Part shown: piece after piece, positions 1-9,304 of the stretch
Position numbering within the stretch: position 1 is the first letter of the stretch
Layout: each line of letters begins with the position of its first letter
Assembly: GCF_027214025.1 (NCBI RefSeq)
Contig: NZ_JAPWHB010000001.1
Coordinates: 186,001 to 250,000 of the forward strand
Source: Parahoeflea alexandrii
Lineage (GTDB): Bacteria; Pseudomonadota; Alphaproteobacteria; Rhizobiales; Rhizobiaceae
DNA length: 64,000 nucleotides
Direction: 5' to 3'
The notes under the pieces: generated by a model
Told to the model about the DNA's origin: nothing
Database searches by the model: none
What the model saw: the letters and a program-made list of their open reading frames with translations, nothing else
Position numbers and translations under genes: made by a program

Positions 1-198
1 GTGCTTGTGATCGGAAACCTTGAGATCATGGGAAGACACATTGACGCGCATTGTTTTATTCCTGATTGTTTTCAGAGAGGCCGCGATGAAATCGGTTTGA
101 CCTTTATTTGAGTGTGTGCACAAAACTCCGGTGCGGACAAGCGCCGCAATAACCGCTTTGTGCGGGAACAGAAAGTCCTGAAGGGGCAAGGTGACATT

Positions 199-1575
199 AT
201 GCGCGAGAGCGCCAGCACGGGAAAACAAGACGCAAGTCTTCCGACAAACGAGGAAGCCGAACGGTTCCTGGCCGACAATCCCGACATCGAATCGGTCGAT
301 TTCCTGATCCCGGACATCAATGGCGTGATGCGCGGCAAGTGGGGCCCCACCGAGGCGCTGGCCAAGGCCTGTTATCCCGGCATCAACATGCCGCTGTCGA
401 TTTTCGGTCTCGACATCTGGGGCAGGGAGGTCGAATCAACCGGCATCCACATCGAGACCGGAGATATCGACGGCTACTGCCGGGCTATTCCGGGCCGGAT
501 CAACCGTGCACCGTGGGCGCCGCGGCCATCGGCGCAGGTGCTGATGTCGATGTACACCGAGGCGGGCGAGCCTTGCGAGTACGATCCGCGAAATGTACTG
601 CAGCGCATCGTCGACCGGTTCACGGCCAAAGGCCTCCGGCCGGTCACTGCATTCGAACTCGAATTCTATCTGGTCGATCCGGCGGTGTTCCAGCGCTCCG
701 GCCGAATGGGCAAGGACCATGGCCCTGGCCCCGATCAGCAGCAGATGTACTCGCTGTCCGAATTGCGCGGCCAGAGCGATCTCTTCGCCGAGATCCGCGC
801 TGCCGCCGTTGCCCAGGGCCTGCCGATCGACACCATCATCAAGGAAGCCGCTCCGGGCCAGTTCGAGGTCAATCTCAAGCACCGCGCCGACGCCATGGCC
901 GCTGCCGACGACACCGTGCTCTTGCGCCGCTTGATCACCGAATCGGCTCACAAGCACGGGCTTCGCGCCACCTTCATGGCCAAGCCGTTCCTCGAGTGGC
1001 CGGGCAACGGCATGCATGTGCATGCCAGCATTCTTGACCAGGATGGCAACAACATCTTTGCCGGCGAGGCGGGCGATCTGAAGCTTCAGCACGCTGCGGC
1101 GGGTCTGCTGGGAACGCTCAAGGACACCTTGCTGCTCTATATTCCCGGCTTCAACGGCTATCGCCGGCTGCAACCGGGATCCTACGCACCGACACGGATT
1201 GCCTGGGGCCGCAACAACCGGTCCGTGGTCGTGCGCGTGCCCGCATCCGACGACAAGGCGCGGCGGCTCGAACACCGCATGTCCGGCGCAGACGCCAATC
1301 CCTACTTCGTTCTGGCAGGGGTTCTGGGCGGGATGCTGGAAGGGATCGAGAACGCCAAACTGCCGCCGCCGCCGGTGGAGGGCAATGCCTACAATGTGCC
1401 CCTACCGCAATTGTCCGACGACATGGATGATGCGATCGAGGATTTCGAACGGTCCGACTTCATCCGCCGGCTGTTCGGCCCGGAACTGCGCAAGATCTTT
1501 GCAGAGATCAAGCGCGAGGAACTCAAGGCGTTCGACAACGAGATCACGCCGCTGGAGCGATCGACCTATCTGTAG
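199..1575 (+). CDS. Glutamine synthetase family protein (gamma-glutamylputrescine synthetase-like)
   Basis: A 458-residue ATP-dependent ligase of the glutamine synthetase fold, joining glutamate to ammonia or an amine. Visible family motifs are ELEFYL (metal-binding Glu), a following EAAPGQFEVNL segment, GNGMHVHAS with the ammonia/metal-site His, GRNNRSVVVR, and RLEHRMSGADANPY near the C terminus. The short N-terminal domain and the lack of an adenylylation-type tail resemble the PuuA/GlnT branch rather than housekeeping GlnA. The frame is open upstream to 112, but I start at the ATG at 199 because an AGGGGCAAGG-like ribosome site precedes it and the family homology begins soon after. No putrescine genes are adjacent, so the amine substrate is unproven. 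Confidence 0.85.
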   Translation: MRESASTGKQDASLPTNEEAERFLADNPDIESVDFLIPDINGVMRGKWGPTEALAKACYPGINMPLSIFGLDIWGREVESTGIHIETGDIDGYCRAIPGRINRAPWAPRPSAQVLMSMYTEAGEPCEYDPRNVLQRIVDRFTAKGLRPVTAFELEFYLVDPAVFQRSGRMGKDHGPGPDQQQMYSLSELRGQSDLFAEIRAAAVAQGLPIDTIIKEAAPGQFEVNLKHRADAMAAADDTVLLRRLITESAHKHGLRATFMAKPFLEWPGNGMHVHASILDQDGNNIFAGEAGDLKLQHAAAGLLGTLKDTLLLYIPGFNGYRRLQPGSYAPTRIAWGRNNRSVVVRVPASDDKARRLEHRMSGADANPYFVLAGVLGGMLEGIENAKLPPPPVEGNAYNVPLPQLSDDMDDAIEDFERSDFIRRLFGPELRKIFAEIKREELKAFDNEITPLERSTYL

Positions 1576-1773
1576 GGCAAACGGATGTTGCTTCGGGCTG
1601 TTAATCGTTCATTCAGTATACAGGCGTGTGATATGCGCGAGACGATTTGACATAGGACAAGGCAAGGCCGGTGCAGCCCGTGCGACTATTTGACTGTCTT
1701 CGAAAATCTGCTTTTCGGGTTGACGAAGTCGGCGATGTTTCGCATGTTGGAAGTGACACATAGGAATAATACC

Positions 1774-2991
1774 ATGGATTTTGAAGCGTTCTTCGAGGAA
1801 AAGCTTGGTGGCCTGCACAAAGCTGGCAATTACCGGGTGTTTGCCGATATCGAGCGTCAGGCCGGTGGCTTTCCGCGGGCAACCCGCTATCGCGCGGACG
1901 GTTCCACGCAGGACGTAACTGTCTGGTGTTCCAATGACTATCTGGGCATGGGACAGAATCCGCTGGTCACAAACGCCATGAAGGAAGCCATCGACCGCTG
2001 TGGAGCGGGCGCCGGCGGGACGCGCAACATCTCGGGCACGAATCACTACCATGTGCTGCTCGAAGAGGAGCTGGCCGATCTGCACGGCAAGGAAGACGCG
2101 CTGATCTTCACCTCGGGTTACGTTTCCAACTGGGCAGCACTCGGAACCCTTGCCGGCAAGATTCCCGGCCTGATCGTCTATTCCGATGCGCTCAACCACG
2201 CCTCGATGATCGAAGGCATTCGTCATTCGCGCTGCGAGAAGCGCGTGTTCAAGCACAATGATCCGGAAGACCTGCGCCGCTTGATGGCGCTGGACGATCC
2301 GTCCGCGCCGAAGATGGTTGCGTTTGAGAGTGTCTACTCGATGGACGGCGATGTCGCCCCGATCGCGGCATTGTGCGACGTGGCCGACGAATTCGGCGCC
2401 ATGACCTATCTTGATGAAGTTCACGCCGTTGGCATGTACGGGCCTCGCGGCGGCGGCATTGCCGAGCGCGAGGGCATCATGCATCGCCTGACCGTGATCG
2501 AAGGCACGCTTGGCAAGGCCTTTGGCGTGATGGGTGGCTACATCACCGGATCGCGCGCGCTGTGCGATTTCGTGCGCAGCTTCGCATCGGGCTTCATCTT
2601 CACCACCGCTCTGCCGCCGGCGCTTGCCGCCGGCGCCGCAGCGTCGATCCGTCACCTCAAGGCGAGCCAGCTTGAGCGGCGGCGTCATCAGGACGCGGTT
2701 GCCAAGGTTCGCCGTGCGCTCGATGCACATGGCATCCCGCACATGAACAACCCGAGCCACATCGTTCCGGTGATGGTTGGGAACGCGTCGAAGTGCAAAT
2801 GGATTTCCGATGTGCTGATGGACAGCCACGGCATCTATGTGCAGCCGATCAACTATCCGACGGTGCCGGTCAAGACCGAGCGGCTGCGGATCACGCCGAC
2901 GCCGATGCACAGCGATGCGGACATCAAGCATCTGGCCGGGGCATTGAGCGAACTGTGGTCGCAGTGCGCGCTGGCACGGGCGGTTGCTTAA
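1774..2991 (+). CDS. hemA: 5-aminolevulinate synthase
   Basis: PLP enzyme condensing glycine and succinyl-CoA to 5-aminolevulinate, the first step of haem synthesis by the C4 route used in alphaproteobacteria. The 405-residue product has the alpha-oxoamine synthase signatures [28 protein letters not shown] and GTLGKAFG. Counting from the ATG at 1774, the Schiff-base lysine in GTLGKAFG is residue 248, the number I remember for the Rhodobacter capsulatus enzyme, which supports this start over the upstream in-frame ATG at 1690. A strong hairpin follows the gene. It stands alone as a transcription unit. Confidence 0.96.
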   Translation: MDFEAFFEEKLGGLHKAGNYRVFADIERQAGGFPRATRYRADGSTQDVTVWCSNDYLGMGQNPLVTNAMKEAIDRCGAGAGGTRNISGTNHYHVLLEEELADLHGKEDALIFTSGYVSNWAALGTLAGKIPGLIVYSDALNHASMIEGIRHSRCEKRVFKHNDPEDLRRLMALDDPSAPKMVAFESVYSMDGDVAPIAALCDVADEFGAMTYLDEVHAVGMYGPRGGGIAEREGIMHRLTVIEGTLGKAFGVMGGYITGSRALCDFVRSFASGFIFTTALPPALAAGAAASIRHLKASQLERRRHQDAVAKVRRALDAHGIPHMNNPSHIVPVMVGNASKCKWISDVLMDSHGIYVQPINYPTVPVKTERLRITPTPMHSDADIKHLAGALSELWSQCALARAVA

Positions 2992-3047
2992 GCTCTCGGC
3001 ATGACAGCCGGCTTATGCCGGTCAGTTCAAAAGAACCAACAGAAAAC

Positions 3048-3083
3048 AGCCTGATCATTCATCATGATCAGGCTGGTTTCGTT
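3048..3083 (+). terminator. Rho-independent terminator after hemA
   Basis: A perfect 11-bp inverted repeat (AGCCTGATCAT at 3048-3058 and ATGATCAGGCT at 3064-3074) with a 5-base loop is followed by a T-rich GGTTTCGTTT. It lies 57 bases after hemA and between hemA and the opposing ArsR gene, so it may stop transcription from both sides. Confidence 0.8.
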
Positions 3084-3130
3084 TGGACGGTAGGTGTTCA
3101 TGCGCCGCTGCGCATTGTCGGCACAGGTGT

Positions 3131-3490
3131 TCAGCCGGCCTGATCTGCCCCGTCACGCACCGGCGCGCAAAACAGCGAATAGAGCGTCCCGATCACGGAC
3201 GATACTTCGTGATTGAGAATCGAATAGTAGATCATCCGGCCTTCGCGTCTGGTGTCGACGAGACCGTCGAGACGCAGCCGTGCCAGCTGCTGCGAAACCG
3301 CAGCCTGCGGCATGTCCAGAATCTCTTCAAGCTCCGAAACCGATTTCTCGCCTTCGGACAGGATGCAAAGTATCATCAACCGCGTTTCGTGGCTGAGCGA
3401 CTTCAACAGATCACTGGCCTTGCGGGCCTGGACAAGCAGGAGGTTCATTTCCTCCTGGTTCATATCGGTCTTAATTTGCGGCAATGTCAT
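3131..3490 (-). CDS. ArsR-family repressor, BigR/SqrR-like persulfide sensor
   Basis: A 119-residue winged-helix repressor of the ArsR/SmtB family. The recognition helix region reads MPQAAVSQQLARLRLDGLV and the wing RREGRMIYYS. With the start at the ATG at 3490, the only two cysteines are Cys42 (in LMILCIL) and Cys108 (in YSLFC). These are the positions of the disulfide/persulfide pair of Xylella BigR, and one off the SqrR pair Cys41/Cys107, as I remember them. I therefore infer sensing of reactive sulfur. No persulfide dioxygenase or sulfide quinone reductase is next to it. An upstream in-frame ATG at 3628 gives an N-terminal extension unlike the family and is rejected. Confidence 0.88.
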   Translation of the reverse strand: MTLPQIKTDMNQEEMNLLLVQARKASDLLKSLSHETRLMILCILSEGEKSVSELEEILDMPQAAVSQQLARLRLDGLVDTRREGRMIYYSILNHEVSSVIGTLYSLFCAPVRDGADQAG

Positions 3491-3508
3491 ATGTGTGCGA
3501 GCTCGATG

Positions 3509-3524
3509 AATGACAATCATTATA
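3509..3524 (-). promoter_or_regulatory. Putative promoter and operator of the BigR-like gene
   Basis: On the minus strand a perfect TATAAT -10 (3524 down to 3519) lies just upstream of the gene and overlaps the palindrome AATGA-CAA-TCATT (3509-3521). A weak -35, TTTTCC, sits about 17 bases further up. Overlap of operator and -10 is what autorepression by an ArsR protein would look like. The regulatory role is inferred. Confidence 0.5.
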
Positions 3525-3853
3525 TAGTGCATATGCCATCTGGAAAAGGGCGATACCAGCGGGCAGCCGGATTTGTCTCGCCGGCAGGACGTTGGCCTCG
3601 CGCTACAGGTCCAATTTCCAGGGTGCATTTTCTTACTAGCTTAAGTAGCAGGTGCATTGCAACAATCCCGGTTCATTTCATGGGTCGGCCGCTTCAATTC
3701 CTGTATCCCGCATGGAAATTCCTTGCCGGAAGCCATGCTCCGGCCTTAGTCTCCTCTTCAATATCCGCAGTATCGGCGCTGTCACTGTGGCTTGCGTTAC
3801 TTCAGACCGGATGTTGCACATTCGCCCGTTCGGCATCGGGCGCGGGAGGTTCC
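3525..3853. other. Intergenic region between divergent ArsR and alpha-2-macroglobulin genes
   Basis: About 330 bases without a supported gene. The plus-strand frame of the downstream gene is open through all of it, but the predicted protein there lacks any secretion signal or family similarity. I see no convincing promoter for the downstream gene. Only the AGGAGG-like GGGAGG at 3845-3850, the ribosome site of the next gene, is clear. Confidence 0.6.
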
Positions 3854-6800
3854 ATGTTTGCATTCAACCGTATGCTTGTCTGTCTGTTCGTACTGATCCT
3901 GTCCGCGCCGGCAATGGCGCAGGAGGGAACGCGGCGGATAGAGACCACTGAAAACGCGGACTATTTCGGATTCGATCTTCGAACGGTGCAGAACATCGGG
4001 CTCGAGCAGTGCAAGGCAGAATGCCTCGGCGACCGGCAATGCAAGGCCTTTACCTACAACGTCAAAGCCGGCTGGTGCTTTCTCAAATCGGATTACAACA
4101 CCATAAATCCGTTTGCCGGGGCCGTGGCGGGCAGGGTGGTTGCGGCCGGCGAACCGGATCTCGGAGCCGCACCCGATCTCGCGTTTGTTCCCGCCTCGCT
4201 GCTTGACGAGGCGCGGGCCTATCGCGAACGGACGCTGGCGCGCTACAGCGGCAGCGGCACCGGGGTGACCGCCCTGGTGCGTCTTGCGGAGGCCTCGATC
4301 GCGGCAGGCGACATGGAAGGCGCCGTGCGCAATTTCACGATCGCCGTGGCAGCCGCGCCGGAGCGCAGCGTCCTCTGGGCCGAGTTGTCGCGGGCCGCAG
4401 GCGCCTATGTTCCTCAGGACCAGAACCTATCGCGCAGTCTAAGGTCGGTTTCGGTGTCGTCCGCGATCAACGCCTACCGGACTTCCCGGACGGTTTCGAC
4501 ACGGGCGGATGCGCTCGCGGTTCTGGCCGAAGCACTCGAAGCCGTCCAGAACTGGCGTCCTGCACTTTCGGCCTATCGGGCAAGCCTCGAGCTTAAGGAG
4601 GTTCCGGCGCTGCGCGCGGCTTACACGCAATTGCGCGCAACCCGCGGCTTTCGCGTTGTCGACAACACGGTTGACGCGGACAGCGAAACGCCGCGGGTTT
4701 GCGTCCAGTTTTCGGAAGACCTTGTCAGAACCCAGGATTATTCCGGTTTCGTCAGCGTCAATGGCGGCAACGATGTCGCCATCGACACCGACAGCCGGCA
4801 GATCTGCATCAACGGGCTTGAGCACGGCCAGCGCTATCAACTGGTCTTGCGCCAGGGATTGCCGTCATCGGTGGGTGAAGTGCTGGAAGCACCGGTGGAA
4901 CTGTCGCTTTATGTGCGGGACCGCGCACCGGCGGCACGGTTCACCGGTTCGGCTTTCGTGCTCCCGGCCAAGTCGCGGCTCGGACTCCCGCTGGTCACCA
5001 TCAATGCGCCGTCGGCCGATCTCAAGCTGTTCAGAGTTGGTGATCGGGCGCTTTCGCAGATCATCAGCCGCTCTGAATTCCTCAGGCAGCTCGACAGCTA
5101 TTCGATCGACTCGATCCTGCAGGATATCGGCGCACCGGTCTGGGAAGGCGCCATCGATATCGCCAGCGAACCCAACCGGGAAGTGATCACCAGCGTTCCC
5201 GTCGACACGCTGCTTCCCGAACGCCAGCCTGGCGTCTATGTGCTCACGGCCAAGCCTCTCGGCGACAAGAGCGAAAACTGGGAAGGGCAAGCAACGCAAT
5301 GGTTTGTCATCTCCGATATCGGGATGAGCACCTATGCCGGCGACGACGGGCTCTCGGTGTTCCTGCGCTCGCTCGATACGGCCAAGCCGCTCGGCTCGGT
5401 CGAACTCACTCTGCTTGCCCGCAACAACGAGGTTCTGGGCGAGGCCGTCACCGACGCCGATGGCCACGCCAGCTTCCAGCCGGGGCTGGTTCGCGGACAG
5501 GCGGCGCTTGCGCCGGCAGCCTTGCTGGCCAGGGGCGCTGACGGGGATTTCGTGTTTCTCGACATGACCCGCGGCGGCTTCGATCTCTCCGATCGCGGGG
5601 TCGCCGGGCGCACGTCGGCAGGCGGCGTCGATGTCATGGCCTGGACCGAGCGCGGTATCTATCGCGCCGGAGAAACGGTTCACCTCTCGGCACTTGCCCG
5701 CAACGGCAAGGCCGAAGCCCTTGCCAGCCTGCCATTGACCATGATCCTGCAGCGCCCGGACGGGGTCGAGGACCGGCGCGTGGTCTCCGACGGCGCAGCA
5801 CTCGGCGGCCATGCGCTGGCGCTGACGCTGCCGGAAAACGCCATGCAGGGCGCCTGGCGCGCGGCATTGCACACCGATCCGAAGCGCCCGGCGGTGGCCG
5901 AGGTTTCATTCCTGGTCGAAGACTTCCAGCCCGACCGGATCGAGATCGAACTCGATGCCGGCGATGCGGTCGTCAGCCCGGATGCGCCGGCAGACATTGC
6001 GGTGACCGGCCGTTATCTCTACGGCGCCCCGGCAGGTGGGCTCGCCACCGAAGGCGAAATCGTGCTGAGCCGCACCCGGGTGCTCGAAGGGTTCCCCGGT
6101 TTCGAATTCGGACTGGCCGACGAGGAATTCGAGAATTCCCGGATCCTGCTCGACAACCTGCCGCCGCTCGATGAAGCCGGGGAGTCCGTGGTTGAGATCG
6201 ATGTCGGGACCTTACCGGACACGACCCAGTTCCTGACTGCCAATGTGACGATCCGCGCCTCTGAAGGCGGCGGCCGCGCCGTGGAACGCTCGGTTGAGCT
6301 CAAGGTTGCCGCGGAAGGACCGCGTATCGGCATCAAGCCGTTGTTCGAGGACCACCAGGTCGCCGAAAGCAGCGAGGCCGGGTTCCAGTTGATCGCGGTT
6401 GACGCGGACGGCGCGCGGGTCGCCATGCCGGGCGCCTCATGGTCGCTGGTCAAGGTCGAGCGGAACTACCAATGGTATCGCCAGGGCAGTTCCTGGAACT
6501 ATGAAGTTGTTGATTTCACCACTGAAATTGCTGATGGCCAGATCGATATCGGCAGTGATGCGGCTGCATCGATCTCCGCCAATGTCGATTGGGGCCGCTA
6601 TCGTCTGGATGTAACCGGCGAGGACGGGACTGAAACCAGCTTGTTGTTTGACGCCGGCTGGTATGTCGAGACAAAATCGATTGAAACGCCCGACGGTCTG
6701 GAGATCGCGCTCGACAAGGATCGATACACGGTCGGCGAAACCGCGCGACTGCGTATTTCACCGCGTTTTGCCGGCGAGGCGCTGATCACGGTCGGCTCGG

Positions 6801-9304
6801 AACGGCTGATCGAAACGGTGACGGCCTCGGTGGGAGTGGACGGCGCCACCATCGATCTGCCGGTCACCGAGGAATGGGGCGCCGGCGCCTATGTGACCGC
6901 GACGCTCTACCGACCTTCGGATGCGCAATCGCGGATGCCGATGCGGGCCATCGGGGTAAAATGGCTCTCCGTCGAACCGGGCGACCGGCAACTGACGGTG
7001 ACGCTCGATCTGCCCGAGCAGACGACGCCGCGCGGCGACTTTTCGGTTCCGGTCACGCTTGCCGGCCTGACGCCGGGCGAAGCGGCCTTTGTGACGGTTT
7101 CCGCGGTCGATGTCGGCATTCTCAACCTGACCCGTCACCAGGTTGCCGATCCCGAAGCCTGGTATTTCGGACAGCGGGCGCTGGGGCTGGAAATCCGCGA
7201 CCTCTATGGCCGCCTGATTGACGGTTCCGCCGGCGTGACCGGACGCATTCGCTCCGGCGGCGACGGCGCAATGATGCGGTCCGAAGGCAGTCCGCCGCGC
7301 GAGAAGCTGGTGGCCTTCTTCGAGGGACCGGTCGAGGTCGGAGCCGACGGGACCGCAAACGTCACCTTCGACATGCCGCAATTCAACGGAACCGTCCGGG
7401 TCAACGCGGTTGCCTGGAGCGCCGGCGCGCTGGGACATGCGACGCGCGACGTGATCGTGCGCGATCCGGTCGTCATCACCGCAAGCCTGCCGCAGTTCCT
7501 TGCGCCCGGCGACCGGTCGCAGGTTCTGGTCGAACTCGCCAACACCGATGGTCCGGCAGGCGAGTACAGCGTTGAACTGTTCACCGCTTCGGGCAGGGTG
7601 CAGGGTGGCAACGGTCTGCGACAGACACTTTCCTTGCCATCCGGTGCGCGCAGCAGCCTGGCAATGCCACTCGAGGGACTTGCGAGCGGCGCCGACACGC
7701 TGACAATTGCGCTGAGCGGACCGGACGGACTGTCGCTTGACCGCGAGGAGACAATCACCGTGCGGCCCGGTGCGATGCCGGTGACGACAAAACGCGTGAT
7801 CAGTCTTGCCGGAGGCGGCGGCACCTTGCGGATCGACGGTGAATTGCTCGCCGACAGCCTGCTTGATGGAGCCTCTGTCACGGTCGGTGTGACCCGCAAT
7901 GCGGCCTTTGACGTGGCGTCGCTCTTGATGGCGCTTGACCGCTATCCCTATGGTTGCGCGGAGCAGACCACCAGCCGCGCGTTGCCGCTTCTGTATCTGA
8001 GCGAACTCGGCGATGCCGCCAGCGGCGACGATCCGGCGACGATCCGCAAACGGATCAACGACGCGATCACCCGGCTGGTCGCCTATCAGTCGGCATCGGG
8101 CAGCTTCGGTCTCTGGGGACCGGGATCCGGCGATCTGTGGCTTGACGCCTATGTCACCGATTTCCTCACACGGGCGATGGAAAAGGGCTTTTCGGTTCCG
8201 CCGGTGGCGAGCCGCCTGGCGCTCGACAATCTGCAGAACACGCTGGCCTACACCACCGACGTGAGCTCGGACGGCAGTGCAATCGCCTATGCGCTTTACG
8301 TGCTTGCACGCAACCGCAAGGCCGCGGCGACGGATCTGAGGTATTATTCCGACAGCCAGATCGATGCCTTCGACCAGCCGCTGGCGCGGGCGCAGATCGG
8401 GGCGGCGCTCTCGCTCTACGGCGATACGCAACGTGCGGCGGAGAGTTTCCGCTCTGCCTTCGACCATGCGCGCTCGACCGCAACGCTGATCGGTGGGCGC
8501 AACGACTACGGCTCCGCACTTCGCGACGGTGCGGCGATGCTGGCGCTGGCAGCGGAATCGACGCCGACGCCGGGAATCGTGCCTGACCTCATCCGCTTTG
8601 TCGGCGACGCCAAGTCGGCCCGGCAATCGACCAGCACCCAGGAAGACGCCTGGATGGTGCTGGCGGCCCGGGCGATTGCCGCGGGCAACCGGTCGATCTC
8701 GGTCAATGTCAACGGACAGGCCTATGCCGGCGCTTACGAAACACGGATGAGCGGCGAGGCGATCCGCGACACTCCGCTGACCATCGTCAACCAGGGCGCC
8801 GATCCGGTGGATGCCGTCGTCACCACGATTGCGGCTCCGGTCCAGCCGCTCAGCGCTGGCGGCACGGGATTCGAGATTATTCGCAGCTACTATACGCTGA
8901 ACGGACAGCCGGCCTCGATTTCCTCGGTGCGGCAGAACGAGCGCTATCTCGTGGTGCTACAGATGCGCGAAGCCAATGCCTGGCCGTCGCGGGTCGTGGT
9001 CACGGACCTCTTGCCTGCGGGATTCGTCATCGACAATCCGCGGCTGGTGGGCAGTGCCGAACTCGGCAACTTCCCCTGGCTGGGCGAGGTTTCCGCAAGC
9101 CATGCCGAATTCCGCACCGACCGGTTCATGGCGGCGTTCGATCGCGGGGCCACGTCGAACCGCGATTTCGTCGCGGCCTACGTGGTCCGCGCGGTGACAC
9201 CGGGCATCTACACTCACCCGGCGGCGGTGGTGGAAGACATGTACCGGCCTGAACTCGCAGCGCGGACGGCGACCGGGTTCATGGAGGTGCTTGGCGCGCC
9301 ATGA
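3854..9304 (+). CDS. Periplasmic alpha-2-macroglobulin family protein with N-terminal Apple/PAN domain
   Basis: A very large (1816-residue) secreted protein of the bacterial alpha-2-macroglobulin family, thought to trap proteases in the periplasm and protect the envelope. Residues 1-23 form a type I signal peptide ending AMA; there is no lipobox, unlike Escherichia coli YfhM. An Apple/PAN-like cysteine-rich domain follows (about residues 25-85, with CKAEC, RQCKAF and WCFL). After a helical segment come the long MG-type beta domains. The thioester motif is present as Cys1368-Ala-Glu-Gln1371 (PYGCAEQTTS), followed by the helical thioester domain and a receptor-like C-terminal domain. The start is the ATG at 3854, after GGGAGG and directly before the signal peptide. 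Its stop overlaps the pbpC start (ATGA). Confidence 0.93.
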   Translation: MFAFNRMLVCLFVLILSAPAMAQEGTRRIETTENADYFGFDLRTVQNIGLEQCKAECLGDRQCKAFTYNVKAGWCFLKSDYNTINPFAGAVAGRVVAAGEPDLGAAPDLAFVPASLLDEARAYRERTLARYSGSGTGVTALVRLAEASIAAGDMEGAVRNFTIAVAAAPERSVLWAELSRAAGAYVPQDQNLSRSLRSVSVSSAINAYRTSRTVSTRADALAVLAEALEAVQNWRPALSAYRASLELKEVPALRAAYTQLRATRGFRVVDNTVDADSETPRVCVQFSEDLVRTQDYSGFVSVNGGNDVAIDTDSRQICINGLEHGQRYQLVLRQGLPSSVGEVLEAPVELSLYVRDRAPAARFTGSAFVLPAKSRLGLPLVTINAPSADLKLFRVGDRALSQIISRSEFLRQLDSYSIDSILQDIGAPVWEGAIDIASEPNREVITSVPVDTLLPERQPGVYVLTAKPLGDKSENWEGQATQWFVISDIGMSTYAGDDGLSVFLRSLDTAKPLGSVELTLLARNNEVLGEAVTDADGHASFQPGLVRGQAALAPAALLARGADGDFVFLDMTRGGFDLSDRGVAGRTSAGGVDVMAWTERGIYRAGETVHLSALARNGKAEALASLPLTMILQRPDGVEDRRVVSDGAALGGHALALTLPENAMQGAWRAALHTDPKRPAVAEVSFLVEDFQPDRIEIELDAGDAVVSPDAPADIAVTGRYLYGAPAGGLATEGEIVLSRTRVLEGFPGFEFGLADEEFENSRILLDNLPPLDEAGESVVEIDVGTLPDTTQFLTANVTIRASEGGGRAVERSVELKVAAEGPRIGIKPLFEDHQVAESSEAGFQLIAVDADGARVAMPGASWSLVKVERNYQWYRQGSSWNYEVVDFTTEIADGQIDIGSDAAASISANVDWGRYRLDVTGEDGTETSLLFDAGWYVETKSIETPDGLEIALDKDRYTVGETARLRISPRFAGEALITVGSERLIETVTASVGVDGATIDLPVTEEWGAGAYVTATLYRPSDAQSRMPMRAIGVKWLSVEPGDRQLTVTLDLPEQTTPRGDFSVPVTLAGLTPGEAAFVTVSAVDVGILNLTRHQVADPEAWYFGQRALGLEIRDLYGRLIDGSAGVTGRIRSGGDGAMMRSEGSPPREKLVAFFEGPVEVGADGTANVTFDMPQFNGTVRVNAVAWSAGALGHATRDVIVRDPVVITASLPQFLAPGDRSQVLVELANTDGPAGEYSVELFTASGRVQGGNGLRQTLSLPSGARSSLAMPLEGLASGADTLTIALSGPDGLSLDREETITVRPGAMPVTTKRVISLAGGGGTLRIDGELLADSLLDGASVTVGVTRNAAFDVASLLMALDRYPYGCAEQTTSRALPLLYLSELGDAASGDDPATIRKRINDAITRLVAYQSASGSFGLWGPGSGDLWLDAYVTDFLTRAMEKGFSVPPVASRLALDNLQNTLAYTTDVSSDGSAIAYALYVLARNRKAAATDLRYYSDSQIDAFDQPLARAQIGAALSLYGDTQRAAESFRSAFDHARSTATLIGGRNDYGSALRDGAAMLALAAESTPTPGIVPDLIRFVGDAKSARQSTSTQEDAWMVLAARAIAAGNRSISVNVNGQAYAGAYETRMSGEAIRDTPLTIVNQGADPVDAVVTTIAAPVQPLSAGGTGFEIIRSYYTLNGQPASISSVRQNERYLVVLQMREANAWPSRVVVTDLLPAGFVIDNPRLVGSAELGNFPWLGEVSASHAEFRTDRFMAAFDRGATSNRDFVAAYVVRAVTPGIYTHPAAVVEDMYRPELAARTATGFMEVLGAP

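Noticed and set aside
1-198. Possible promoter (TTGACG at 41 or TTGACC at 97) upstream of the glutamine synthetase-like gene
   Set aside because: Neither has a convincing -10 at the right spacing.
3083-3853. In-frame upstream extension of the alpha-2-macroglobulin gene by 257 codons
   Set aside because: It would cover the opposing ArsR gene, bury the signal peptide inside the protein, and it ignores the GGGAGG site before 3854.
6758-8626. Long minus-strand open frame (about 620 codons) inside the macroglobulin gene
   Set aside because: Antisense shadow of GC-rich coding sequence: Arg/His-rich, no motifs, no ribosome site.
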